Virus record (IMG/VR): IMGVR_UViG_3300037452_000118
Span: 1 to 64,000 of that record
DNA: 64,000 bases
Reading direction: 5' to 3' (one strand)
Source: a virus
Shown: positions 34,168 through 41,296 of the stretch, in pieces
Layout of the letters: every line of letters starts with the position of its first letter
Position numbering within the stretch: the first letter of the stretch is position 1
The notes under the pieces: generated by a model
Database searches by the model: none
What the model saw: the letters and a program-made list of their open reading frames with translations, nothing else
What the model was told of the DNA's origin: nothing
Position numbers and translations under genes: made by a program

Positions 34168-34215
34168 ATCAACTCTATTGACTTATAATTATCGCGTGGT
34201 GTAGGAATGGTTCCT

Positions 34216-34368
34216 ATGAGAACCACGCACAAGCAGACGATTACCTTCACGAAACCAGAGATCGACTACCTGCGGATCGAGGCTAAACGCCTCGGCATAT
34301 CCGTGGCCGATCTTGTGCGGCGGATCATAGATCAGCACCAAGAGAGCCAAAGGAAAGCAGCAAAATGA
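34216..34368 (+). CDS. Small ribbon-helix-helix protein
   Basis: 50 residues, MRTTHKQTITFTKPEIDYLR then EAKRLGISVADLVRRIIDQ. The short basic strand followed by two helices joined at LGIS is the Arc/MetJ ribbon-helix-helix pattern, so it should bind DNA as a dimer. It lies just upstream of the gene bordering the pentamer tract and overlaps it by ATGA. An AT-rich stretch (TTGACTTATAATTAT) about 25 bases upstream may be a promoter, though the boxes lack normal spacing. It may regulate this locus. Confidence 0.65.
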   Translation: MRTTHKQTITFTKPEIDYLRIEAKRLGISVADLVRRIIDQHQESQRKAAK

Positions 34369-35177
34369 ACAAACCAATCCAAGCCGAAGAGGCCGTTACC
34401 GTTGCCGAGATACAGATGACCGAGATGAGCTTCAACATCGTCGGGACATCCCCTCTCGTGATCCATGCTATGAGCGCGAAGAGCAAAGGCTCTCTGCTCT
34501 TTCCATCTCCGCGCAAGAATGCGACGGAGCGAGCGACGACGATGAAGCACGAACCATATGAGGAGTTTCTCGGCGCTTGCTATCGCTTCAGGGACGCCGA
34601 CAAATCGCCGACCCGGCTCTATATGCCGGCCGGAGCTTTTCATGCCGCGATGGCCAACTCCGCGATTGATATGGTCGGCGCTAAGAAAGCGCAGATCGGG
34701 CGCTTGACTACGGTACCCGGCGGCAAGATTCCAATCTTCGGTGTGCCGCAACTCTGGATGACCACCGTCAGGTCGAGCGACATGGCGCGAACACCGGACA
34801 TTCGCACGCTGCCGATCCTGCCGTCATGGTGCGCCACGATCACGGTGCAGTTCGTCGGTAGCCTGATCAAGCAGCAGTCGATCGCCAATCTGCTCGCTGC
34901 CGCTGGCGTCATCATTGGTATCGGTGACGGGCGCCCAGAGAAGGGCAAATTGTCGATGGGCCAGTTTCGCCTTTGCTCCGACGATGATCTAGAGTTTTTG
35001 CGGATCGTGAAGCAAGGCGTAACCGCGCAGGATAAGGCGCTTGCCGACCCGGCGACTTTCGACGAGGAAACTGCAGAACTTTGGGATTGGTTCACAAAAG
35101 AAAAAACCAAACGGGCGGCGGCTCCGGCGTCAATACCGAAGCGCCCCCCCCAAGGCAGAGCATGCAGCGCGAGCTAA
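34365..35177 (+). CDS. Conserved phage protein bordering the repeat tract
   Basis: 270 residues. Landmarks: MSFNIVGTSPLVIHAMSAKS, YEEFLGACYRF, RLYMPAGAFHAAMANSA, then IANLLAAAGVIIGIGDGRPEKGK and GQFRL. I recall related phage proteins with the same ending pattern (GIGxxRPEK), without known function. The Gly-rich loop and the PxxAFxxA segment would suit a nucleic-acid-binding beta fold, reminiscent of but not identified as a Cas7-like fold. It lies directly upstream of the pentameric repeat tract, making it a candidate reader of those repeats. Confidence 0.6.
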   Translation: MNKPIQAEEAVTVAEIQMTEMSFNIVGTSPLVIHAMSAKSKGSLLFPSPRKNATERATTMKHEPYEEFLGACYRFRDADKSPTRLYMPAGAFHAAMANSAIDMVGAKKAQIGRLTTVPGGKIPIFGVPQLWMTTVRSSDMARTPDIRTLPILPSWCATITVQFVGSLIKQQSIANLLAAAGVIIGIGDGRPEKGKLSMGQFRLCSDDDLEFLRIVKQGVTAQDKALADPATFDEETAELWDWFTKEKTKRAAAPASIPKRPPQGRACSAS

Positions 35178-35212
35178 CGGCTCTTGAAATCCAGTCCAGT
35201 TGGGACACGATA

Positions 35213-36060
35213 GCCCAGTCATATCTCGATGTGACGAGATACGACTAGATGCGACCGGGACCAACAAGACTTGATCGGTCAAGATGCGAACAGTCTTGAT
35301 GCGACGGGACCGGATATGATCCGATGAGCCGTGACTGGACCAACGCGACTAGACCGGACGCGACGCGATACGATCTGGCTAGATACGATGAGACCAATGC
35401 GATGCGTTTGGCCGAGTTCGGACGCGACATGATCCGCCGTGATGCGCTTTGCCAAGACGCGACCAACATGATGAGCCGTGACCAGCCACGATCAGACCCG
35501 ACGGGCCGGAGCGCGACTTGCTCAGACCAACAAGACCTGCCGAGCCGCGATCGGCCGCGCTGCGATACGATTGGACAGGACGTGTTTTGTCCAACATGAC
35601 CCGACTAGCGATGACGAGCGGTGCCGGGCCATGACGAGACCAACAAGCCAAGTCTGGACGTGCTCGGACGGAATATGATCGGACTGGACAAGACCAACAC
35701 GACAAGACTGGAGACGACGTGCGGAGCCGGGACCGGCCGCGACAACGCTGGACCTGACCAACGGGCCTAGAAGGGACCGGATTAGCAATGCCGTGGCGAG
35801 ACGGGACCGACAAGTCACGATCAGCCAAGTCCCGAGGAGCCAACGCGAGATCGGACATGCCAAGACCAACGAGGTTTGCTCAGATGAGCGAAGCCGCGAC
35901 GTGATCGGCCAAGACGTGACCAACGTGACTGGCTATGCCGAGATTGGCCCGGACCAGATGCCTTGGGACGAGACTTGAAATGCCGAGACCAACGAGCCGC
36001 GATGTGACCTGACGCGCTATGCCGCGATCAGTAGCGATGAGATGGGATAAGTTGCCAACC
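35213..36060. repeat. Phased pentamer tract with GACCAACNN unit headers
   Basis: About 850 bases built of pentamers of the form G[A/C/T][C/T]NN, most often GACNN or GATNN. Thirteen headers of nine bases, GACCAACNN or a one-base variant, start at 35259, 35338, 35392, 35461, 35525, 35589, 35638, 35692, 35756, 35805, 35864, 35918 and 35987. Spacings are 79, 54, 69, 64, 64, 49, 54, 64, 49, 59, 54 and 69, all equal to 9 plus a multiple of 5. Between headers the G recurs every five bases with almost no indels, although the NN positions vary freely. The five-base period rules out ordinary coding. It lies between two conserved phage genes. Function unknown. Confidence 0.92.
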
Positions 36061-36076
36061 AAAGAGGAGGTTAAAA

Positions 36077-36571
36077 ATGTCGACCATGAAAATCCGCGCT
36101 GCGGCGATCAAAGCGATCGAGGATGAAGCCGGCAGAGTGACGGCGGAAGCGCTGGTATTGGCGGCGCGCGATCAAACCCATCCGCTGCACAAGGAGTTTC
36201 CCTGGGACGACAAAAAGGCGGCGCACCAGCATCGCCTCGATGTCGCCCGCCGTATAATCGCCAGCGTAAGGGTAACCATCACAACTACAACCAAGAAGGT
36301 AACCTGCGTTGGCTATGTCAGGGATCCTGAAGCCGGGCTACGACAGGGCTACGTCAGCACCGTCAAGCTGCGTACTGAGGCCGATGCTGCGCGGGAAGCC
36401 CTCGGCGCGGAGATCGCCAGGGTACAGAGCATTTTGGAAAGAGCGAAGGAACTCGCTGCAGGCCTCGAGCTTGACGAGGATTTTCAATTGTCTCTCGCCG
36501 GCGCCTTGGATTTTTCCAGCCGGATGCGAAAAGGACTCGGTTTTCCAGGAGATGGAAGAGCCTTGCAATAA
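36077..36571 (+). CDS. Conserved phage protein after the repeat tract
   Basis: 164 residues, with an excellent ribosome site (AGAGGAGG). Landmarks: TAEALVLAARDQTHPLHKEF, PWDDKKAAHQHRLDVARRII, then a helical second half (REALGAEIARVQSILERAKEL). I recall phage proteins with the same ArDxxHPLHxxFxWDD signature, unnamed and of unknown role. It sits between the main tract and the second tract block, which suggests a functional link to them. Confidence 0.65.
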   Translation: MSTMKIRAAAIKAIEDEAGRVTAEALVLAARDQTHPLHKEFPWDDKKAAHQHRLDVARRIIASVRVTITTTTKKVTCVGYVRDPEAGLRQGYVSTVKLRTEADAAREALGAEIARVQSILERAKELAAGLELDEDFQLSLAGALDFSSRMRKGLGFPGDGRALQ

Positions 36572-36587
36572 AGCCTAAACGTACTGT

Positions 36588-36707
36588 GCCGTGTCACGTT
36601 ACGACATGATCGGACACGATCTGACGAGACCAACGCGACCTGACTCGTCTTGTTGCGGTGAGGCATGACATGATGCGATTTGTCGCGATCCGACTAGCCG
36701 CAGCAAG
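36588..36707. repeat. Second block of the phased pentamer repeat
   Basis: About 120 bases with the same structure as the main tract. Eight in-phase pentamers from 36588 (GCCGT, GTCAC, GTTAC, GACAT and so on) are followed by one header, GACCAACGC, at 36628. About 13 pentamers then run on to the next gene. The gene at 36077 separates the two blocks. Confidence 0.85.
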
Positions 36708-36725
36708 ATGATCAAAGGGAAGCTA

Positions 36726-37727
36726 ATGATACTCTCTGTCGGGGAATACGATGCCCTTGAGCAGGAAGCTCGCTGCGGTCTTTCTTTTTGCGAGCTCATG
36801 GCCTTCGCGCCGCGCACTTTCGACATGCTCGGCTTCCCGCATCGCGTCGAGGATGAGCGGGAGCTCGTCCGCTACGCCGATTGGAATCGGGACACCGGAA
36901 ATCAAGAATACTTTCGGCCCGGCCATTTCTTCGGCGGCCCGGCCGTGCAGACCGACTTCACCGCCGATGAGGTCGAGATGATGAATCGCGTCCGCGACCA
37001 GGCCGTCGCGGCGACCACCAAGCTCGGCCGGCCGGTGCGGCCGCTGTGCAGTCCCTTCGCGCAGCTCGGCCTGTTTCGCATCTTGGCCGCCATCGGATTG
37101 CCTGGGCTCCGCGTCTTCGAGGTCGGCCCCGGTACCGCCTATCTCGGCGCCATGCTCATCAACGAAGGCGCGAGCTATTATTCTTTCACCGACAACGCCC
37201 AGGCGCTTTTCCTTTGGCAATGTCGCTTGATGGCCGAGGTCGGGTATCAACCGACGTCGCGCGCTGGGCTTCCGTGGTGGGACTTCGCCCGCGGCGTCAA
37301 CCTTCTTCCGGTCGATGTCGTGGTCTCCAACACCAACCTCGGCGAGATGACCGGCGACGCGCTCAAGATCACGGCGCACCGCGCGCGGCAGATGCTGGAG
37401 AGATCGCCGCTTGGTCTCTTCCTGTTCGTCAACGTCGGGGCGCCGATGTACAATTCGGAGGAGGGCGTCGACCGCGAGCTGCGCCGTGCCGGCTTCAGCC
37501 TCGTCGTCAACCGCTTTTTCCGCGCCTACCGGGCGCCCAACTCCGAGCCGCTCCCGGAGGCGGCGCTGGCCTTGGAGTTCGGCATGCCGCTCTATAATCC
37601 AAGCGGCAGGCCTGGCACGGTGTCCGGTGGCGAGGCCGTGTACATCCCCGACGACCAGCGCCCGCTCGACCTCGACGTTACGGAGCTGCTGGAGGGGTGG
37701 CGCCCGCCGGTGAGGAGCAAGCCATGA
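36726..37727 (+). CDS. Putative SAM-dependent methyltransferase
   Basis: 333 residues. LRVFEVGPGTAYLGAMLINEG near residue 132 matches the SAM-binding motif I (E/DVGxGxG) of class I methyltransferases. It is followed by an acidic-loop-like YYSFTDNAQALFLW and then VDVVVSNTNLGEMTGDALK, similar to motif IV. This arrangement resembles putative sugar O-methyltransferases. The N-terminal 120 residues include HFFGGPAVQTDF. ATG 36726 has GGGAAG before it; ATG 36708 is an alternative adding six residues. It overlaps the next gene by ATGA. Confidence 0.65.
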   Translation: MILSVGEYDALEQEARCGLSFCELMAFAPRTFDMLGFPHRVEDERELVRYADWNRDTGNQEYFRPGHFFGGPAVQTDFTADEVEMMNRVRDQAVAATTKLGRPVRPLCSPFAQLGLFRILAAIGLPGLRVFEVGPGTAYLGAMLINEGASYYSFTDNAQALFLWQCRLMAEVGYQPTSRAGLPWWDFARGVNLLPVDVVVSNTNLGEMTGDALKITAHRARQMLERSPLGLFLFVNVGAPMYNSEEGVDRELRRAGFSLVVNRFFRAYRAPNSEPLPEAALALEFGMPLYNPSGRPGTVSGGEAVYIPDDQRPLDLDVTELLEGWRPPVRSKP

Positions 37728-38647
37728 AGATCGAGGTCGTCGTCGCGGCGTGGGGACACTGGGCGCAGCGCTGGCGCAACCTCAACTGCGCCGTCGTGCG
37801 GGCCGAGGCCGACGACGTCGGCGGCACCTTGGTCGTCTACGCCGACGACGACGGCCGCGAGCGGCTGGCGGGGGAATGGATCGACGAGTTCAGGCCGCTG
37901 CCGGAGCCGGTGAGCTGGTTCGACCAGGCCGACGGCGCGCACGCCGACGCGATCGACCGGGCCCTGGCCGGCGGCTACGCCGTGGCGCCGCTGTGCGCGT
38001 CGCTCCGCCTCGGCAGGGGGACGCTCGCCGCCGCCAAGCGCCGGCTCGACGCCGGCTACCGGGCCTGCATGGCGCTCTGCGTCCCGGCCGGGGTGCCCGA
38101 CAAGGTCGAGACCGCCGCGGCGATGTCGGCCAAGCTCAAGCACGCCGGGTTCGGCTGGTGGGAGGGCAGGACGAGGACGACCCACCCCGGCCACTATGCC
38201 TGGCGCTCGGCCAACGGCGCCGTCCTGGTGCGGCCGATCTACCACCACCCCGTCCTCATCAGGCCGACGCGCGCCCACGCTCCGCGCCGCGCCGCCGACC
38301 ACTTCATGACCGAGGGCTACCTCGACGACGTCTCGCAGGTCGCGCAGCTCGACCCCCTCGACGGCTGCATCAGCGGCCTGCCGGCCCACGACGGCACCGG
38401 CCCTCCGCCGGGCCCGGCCAGGCCCCCGGAGAACCCGGCGCTGGCGGAGCCCGCCGGCATCGTGGGCTGGATGCTGTCCGGGGTCGGCGTCGCCGGCGGC
38501 GTCAACGTGATGCCCTGGAACCTGCACTACATGGCCCACCGCTTCTGGTGTGGCGAGCCCGGCGCCGACAGGCTAGAAGTTGAGATGGAATCGGACCGCG
38601 CCGTCGCCGAGATCAGGCGGATTTATTTTGAAAGGGTAGGAAAGTGA
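37724..38647 (+). CDS. WGD-family protein 3, glycosyltransferase-like
   Basis: 307 residues starting MKIEVVVAAWGHWAQRWRN. The core VVAAWGHW matches AAWGDRH and VVWGDWH of the proteins at 30668 and 32132. GTLVVYADDDGRERL near residue 35 corresponds to the YTD segment of the first. Later come YHHPVLIRPTRAHAP near 180 and NVMPWNLHYMAHRFW near 263. The shared strand, acidic turn and His/Trp-rich later segment support a common fold. Overlap with the methyltransferase gene suggests coupling. Its stop codon is part of the stem of the RNA candidate downstream. Confidence 0.6.
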   Translation: MKIEVVVAAWGHWAQRWRNLNCAVVRAEADDVGGTLVVYADDDGRERLAGEWIDEFRPLPEPVSWFDQADGAHADAIDRALAGGYAVAPLCASLRLGRGTLAAAKRRLDAGYRACMALCVPAGVPDKVETAAAMSAKLKHAGFGWWEGRTRTTHPGHYAWRSANGAVLVRPIYHHPVLIRPTRAHAPRRAADHFMTEGYLDDVSQVAQLDPLDGCISGLPAHDGTGPPPGPARPPENPALAEPAGIVGWMLSGVGVAGGVNVMPWNLHYMAHRFWCGEPGADRLEVEMESDRAVAEIRRIYFERVGK

Positions 38648-38824
38648 ACTTAGCGGAGCGGAGGCGGGGAAAGCAGACCCGCACGGACTGGACACAGGTA
38701 CGCAGGGAATTAGGGGCGCAAGCTCCGTGAATTGCGACGCACCTCAGCGGGTTCGATTCCCGACGGTCATCAACGAAATAGCGATGAAGCTGGAGTAGCG
38801 CCCAGCCCGCTCCGCTAAGTTCAT
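38644..38824 (+). ncRNA. Structured RNA candidate closed by a 16-bp stem, with a T-loop-like arm
   Basis: Positions 38646-38661 (AACTTAGCGGAGCG core) are perfectly complementary to 38807-38822, closing a domain of about 177 bases. Inside are GCGGG/CCCGC with a nine-base loop, GGGGC-GCAA-GCTCC with a GNRA tetraloop on a longer AATT/AATT extension, and TCATC/GATGA. One arm, CGGGTTCGATTCCCG, has the exact tRNA T-loop sequence TTCGATT. No matching acceptor or anticodon arm gives a normal tRNA. End-closed stem plus T-arm mimic recalls YrlA-type Y RNAs, but I cannot confirm that. No ORF explains the pairing. Confidence 0.6.
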
Positions 38825-38852
38825 ACGAGCTAAAGCCGCAAAGGAGGATCAA

Positions 38853-39062
38853 ATGCCCAAGTGTCGTTTCTGCGGTGCGGACATGATCTTCCGAGATTTT
38901 GGTCCGTACTACCCGCTCTACGATGTTCCCGGCGCGAGCGTCGGCTATTGGGAATGTCTCAATTTCAACGATGGTCGCCACGGCGATCCGCGACAGAGAC
39001 AGGACCGTTATCAGACGAACGACAAAACCCTCGTGCCAAAGGAGAAATATCATGCCGCTTAA
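38853..39062 (+). CDS. Small zinc-finger hypothetical protein
   Basis: 69 residues starting MPKCRFCGADMIFRDFGP. One CxxC is near the start and a lone Cys is near residue 35 (GYWECLNFNDG). AAAGGAGG precedes the ATG. It overlaps the next gene by 11 bases. Function unknown. Confidence 0.55.
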   Translation: MPKCRFCGADMIFRDFGPYYPLYDVPGASVGYWECLNFNDGRHGDPRQRQDRYQTNDKTLVPKEKYHAA

Positions 39063-39486
39063 AGACCCGCGCGAATCCCTCGTTGAACGCCGCGCGCTAC
39101 TAAAATTTTTCGGGATTGCCGTCCCCGCCGCGCTTCTACCGACCGTTGCCGAAGAAAGCGAGCGGCCTTCTGGCCCGCAATTCTTTATGAGGCCGGACGA
39201 AATCTTCACATTGTTCGTGAGCGAAATGGTAGCCGCGCTGCCCCAGCAATATGCCGATGCGGCGCGTGATCGTAGTTCGGTATTGCGAACGATGATCGAG
39301 GCACACGGCGTCGCGATGGCAACCGTTTTAGCAACGTTCCAGATGCCGCCGCAGGATATTGCCATCGGGAAAACGTTGACGGACTTCGGAATAATGTGGG
39401 ATGTCGTCCGCTTAGATGGCGAATCCGACAATGATTTGCGGACTCGGCTGGCAGATCGAATGAAAGGCACCGCGAGACGATCATGA
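39052..39486 (+). CDS. Hypothetical protein with N-terminal hydrophobic/Tat-like segment
   Basis: 144 residues. ERRALLKFFGIAVPAALLP near residue 10 looks like a twin-arginine-type or signal-anchor sequence (RR, then a hydrophobic core). The C-terminal segment DFGIMWDVVRLDGESDNDLRTRLADR resembles a short motif (GVxRxxGESDxxLRxRL) seen in phage structural proteins. It could be exported or membrane-bound. AAAGGAG precedes ATG 39052. Function unknown. Confidence 0.5.
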   Translation: MPLKDPRESLVERRALLKFFGIAVPAALLPTVAEESERPSGPQFFMRPDEIFTLFVSEMVAALPQQYADAARDRSSVLRTMIEAHGVAMATVLATFQMPPQDIAIGKTLTDFGIMWDVVRLDGESDNDLRTRLADRMKGTARRS

Positions 39487-39770
39487 AAATGATGAAAACT
39501 ATTTCGGTCCCGGCGACAACGCGCGAAGCGCTTGATTACATCAAATGCGAGCTTTGCCCTACGCAAACACGCTCCGATGGCTATTGGCCTACGAACATAG
39601 GCTACAGAGTTGATGACGTTGAGGTTGAGTACGTCACGGGGGACAGCTACCCGGAAGGTGGCTCTACAAAAACCGTCATTCTCGACATCTGCCCCAAATG
39701 CTTCGAAGAAAAGTTGGTCCCGTGGTTTAGGTCTCAAGGTGGTGTACCTCGTGTGGAAGAAAGGGACTGA
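39483..39770 (+). CDS. Small zinc-ribbon-like hypothetical protein
   Basis: 95 residues with KCELCPTQ near residue 22 and ICPKCFEEKL near 72, a probable four-cysteine zinc ribbon, between which lies VEYVTGDSYPEGG. It overlaps the previous gene by ATGA. Nucleic-acid or protein binding is possible; function unknown. Confidence 0.55.
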   Translation: MKMMKTISVPATTREALDYIKCELCPTQTRSDGYWPTNIGYRVDDVEVEYVTGDSYPEGGSTKTVILDICPKCFEEKLVPWFRSQGGVPRVEERD

Positions 39771-39774
39771 CGAT

Positions 39775-39897
39775 ATGCCGGACGTTCCCAAAGTCCTCGA
39801 CACCATTGCCGACCGGGTCCTCCGATACCGGCCCAAGCCGAAGTCAAAGCCCGCTCGCCGCCGTAAGCGCCGGGCTGCCAAGCTGGCGTCAAAATGA
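39775..39897 (+). CDS. Very small basic protein
   Basis: 40 residues, MPDVPKVLDTIADRVLRYRP followed by a Lys/Arg-rich tail (ARRRKRRAAKLASK). It starts five bases after the previous stop, with GGGACTGACG upstream as a weak site. Probably nucleic-acid binding if expressed. Confidence 0.4.
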   Translation: MPDVPKVLDTIADRVLRYRPKPKSKPARRRKRRAAKLASK

Positions 39898-39948
39898 GCG
39901 GAAGAATCAGAAGCGGGTTGATCTATATGCAGCATTGGAGATGATATA

Positions 39949-40917
39949 ATGCAGTGGTGTTGGAATTGTTTTTCGCATAATCCTACGGGCATCCGCTCTC
40001 TCGAGGACATCATCGAGATCGTCTCCGGCCAGCTCATCGCGCTGGGCCACACCGCGGCGTGGGACCGGACCAACGAGCACATGGTCGCGCGGGACGCCGG
40101 CATCAACATCCTCGTCGAGGGCTTCACGGAGCACCACGTCGGCATCGTCAAGCAGATGCACGAGGCCGGCGCGCGCTTCATCGTCCTCGCCACCGAGGAG
40201 CCGACCGACAAGGGCTTCAACCACGGCACGCAGAAGGAGATGGTGGAGAGGCAGCAGGTGTTCCCGCTGATCGCCCCGTACATCGAGGGCATCATCCACC
40301 TCGTCCCCGGCGACCACGTCACGCGCTGGTACTCGCAGTTCGCGCCGTCGGCCTACACCGAGCTAGGCTGGTCGCCGAAGATCATGCGGCAGAACGCGCC
40401 GATCGTCGTGAAGAACAAGGACGGCTCGCAGCGCGTCATCCCGGAGCCGGACTACGAGTTCGGCTTCTACGGCTCGCTGACCGATCGGCGGCACAAGCTG
40501 CTGAAGAAGCTGGCCAAGAGGGTCACCAACAACCCGAAGGCCATCGTGACGATGGTCGACTTCGGCACCCGGGGCAACCGCGACAACGAGATGCGCCGCG
40601 CCAAGGTCATCGTGCAGCTCCGCAAGTTCGACGAGATGGGGCTGGTGTCGTCGAGCCGCTGCAACACCGCGCTGGCCATCGGGCGGCCGGTGATCGCGGA
40701 GCCGCACGAATTGGCGAAACCGTGGGACGAAGTGATCCGCTTCTCGAAGACGCAGGAGTCCTTCATCGACGAGGCGATGGCGATGCGCGCGATGTGGCGC
40801 GGCGTCTACCAGCACCAGGTGGCCAAGTTCAAGGAGAAGTTCCCGCCGGAGGCCTGCATCGGTCGCGCGCTGGAGATCCTCGGCATCGGGCAGGAGCCGC
40901 GGAGGCTGGCGTCGTGA
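39949..40917 (+). CDS. Glycosyltransferase-like protein (GT-B type)
   Basis: 322 residues. The second half has FGFYGSLTDRRHKLLKKLAK near 165, AKVIVQLRKFDEMGLVSSSR near 222 and NTALAIGRPVIAEPHE near 240. These match the donor-binding domain of GT-B glycosyltransferases (GxLxxRR, then the E/R-rich nucleotide-sugar site). The first half has a Rossmann-like INILVEGFTEHHVG and ARFIVLATEEP. It would transfer a sugar, plausibly the product of the cluster upstream. ATG 39949 follows GGAGATG. Isolated from its neighbours by small zinc-finger genes. Confidence 0.72.
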   Translation: MQWCWNCFSHNPTGIRSLEDIIEIVSGQLIALGHTAAWDRTNEHMVARDAGINILVEGFTEHHVGIVKQMHEAGARFIVLATEEPTDKGFNHGTQKEMVERQQVFPLIAPYIEGIIHLVPGDHVTRWYSQFAPSAYTELGWSPKIMRQNAPIVVKNKDGSQRVIPEPDYEFGFYGSLTDRRHKLLKKLAKRVTNNPKAIVTMVDFGTRGNRDNEMRRAKVIVQLRKFDEMGLVSSSRCNTALAIGRPVIAEPHELAKPWDEVIRFSKTQESFIDEAMAMRAMWRGVYQHQVAKFKEKFPPEACIGRALEILGIGQEPRRLAS

Positions 40918-40956
40918 GAAAGCGCGCGCTTGCTTCTGCATAGTCGAGAGAAAACT

Positions 40957-41268
40957 ATGATCGATCTTGAGAGCGACGATATTCCAGAGGGCTACTTTGA
41001 GTGCGAAGATGGCGATTATTGCGACCATGAAGAATATGAAATTGACGTGTGCACCGGCCGCGCCGCATGCCAGGTTTGCGGAGCCCGATGGTGGGCAACA
41101 AAAGAACAAGTCGATGCGGAGTTAGATCGCATCGCTGACTATACGAAATGGACTGATCAAGAAAATCGCCGCGAGCGTTGGCGCGAAGTTCTTTATTGGT
41201 TATGGTGGCCGTTGCGCCAGTTACGCCGCTTTTGGCCCGAACGGCATGACGATGAAATCCCGTTCTAA
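40957..41268 (+). CDS. Small acidic Cys-containing hypothetical protein
   Basis: 103 residues, MIDLESDDIPEGYFECEDGDY then VCTGRAACQVCGARWWATK (a probable zinc site), ending in a Trp/Arg-rich stretch (VLYWLWWPLRQLRRFWPE) that may associate with membrane. ATG 40957 is preceded by GAGAG. AT-richer than neighbours. Function unknown. Confidence 0.5.
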   Translation: MIDLESDDIPEGYFECEDGDYCDHEEYEIDVCTGRAACQVCGARWWATKEQVDAELDRIADYTKWTDQENRRERWREVLYWLWWPLRQLRRFWPERHDDEIPF

Positions 41269-41269
41269 G

Positions 41270-41289
41270 GCCGGTTAACTGAGGTCTAG
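41270..41289 (+). promoter_or_regulatory. Leader element shared with 25085-25104
   Basis: GCCGGTTAACTGAGG plus TCTAG, one mismatch to the copy before the SDR gene. It ends seven bases before ATG 41297 and starts just after the previous stop. The match over 20 bases at two distant, non-homologous genes is unlikely by chance. Confidence 0.5.
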
Positions 41290-41296
41290 CATCCCG

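Noticed and set aside
34178-34196. Consensus promoter TTGACT-TATAAT before the ribbon-helix-helix gene
   Set aside because: The two boxes abut with no 16-18 base spacer, so they cannot act as a sigma70 -35/-10 pair, although the AT-rich stretch may still contribute.
35379-35923. Two long minus-strand reading frames across the pentamer tract (159 and 133 codons)
   Set aside because: They arise because the 5-base repeat rarely makes stop codons. Their products are Arg/Ser/Leu low-complexity and lack ribosome sites, and the 5-base period is incompatible with codon selection.
35213-36060. CRISPR array
   Set aside because: There is no constant direct repeat of 23 bases or more and no fixed-length unique spacer. 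The conserved header is only nine bases and the rest follows a pentamer grammar. No cas gene is recognised.
38740-38775. Ordinary tRNA gene
   Set aside because: A T-arm is present but no acceptor stem, D-arm or anticodon arm can be placed around it. The sequence folds better as an end-closed structured RNA.
38644-38824. Integron attC site
   Set aside because: The terminal inverted repeats do not show the RYYYAAC and GTTRRRY core sites, and no integrase or cassette array is nearby.
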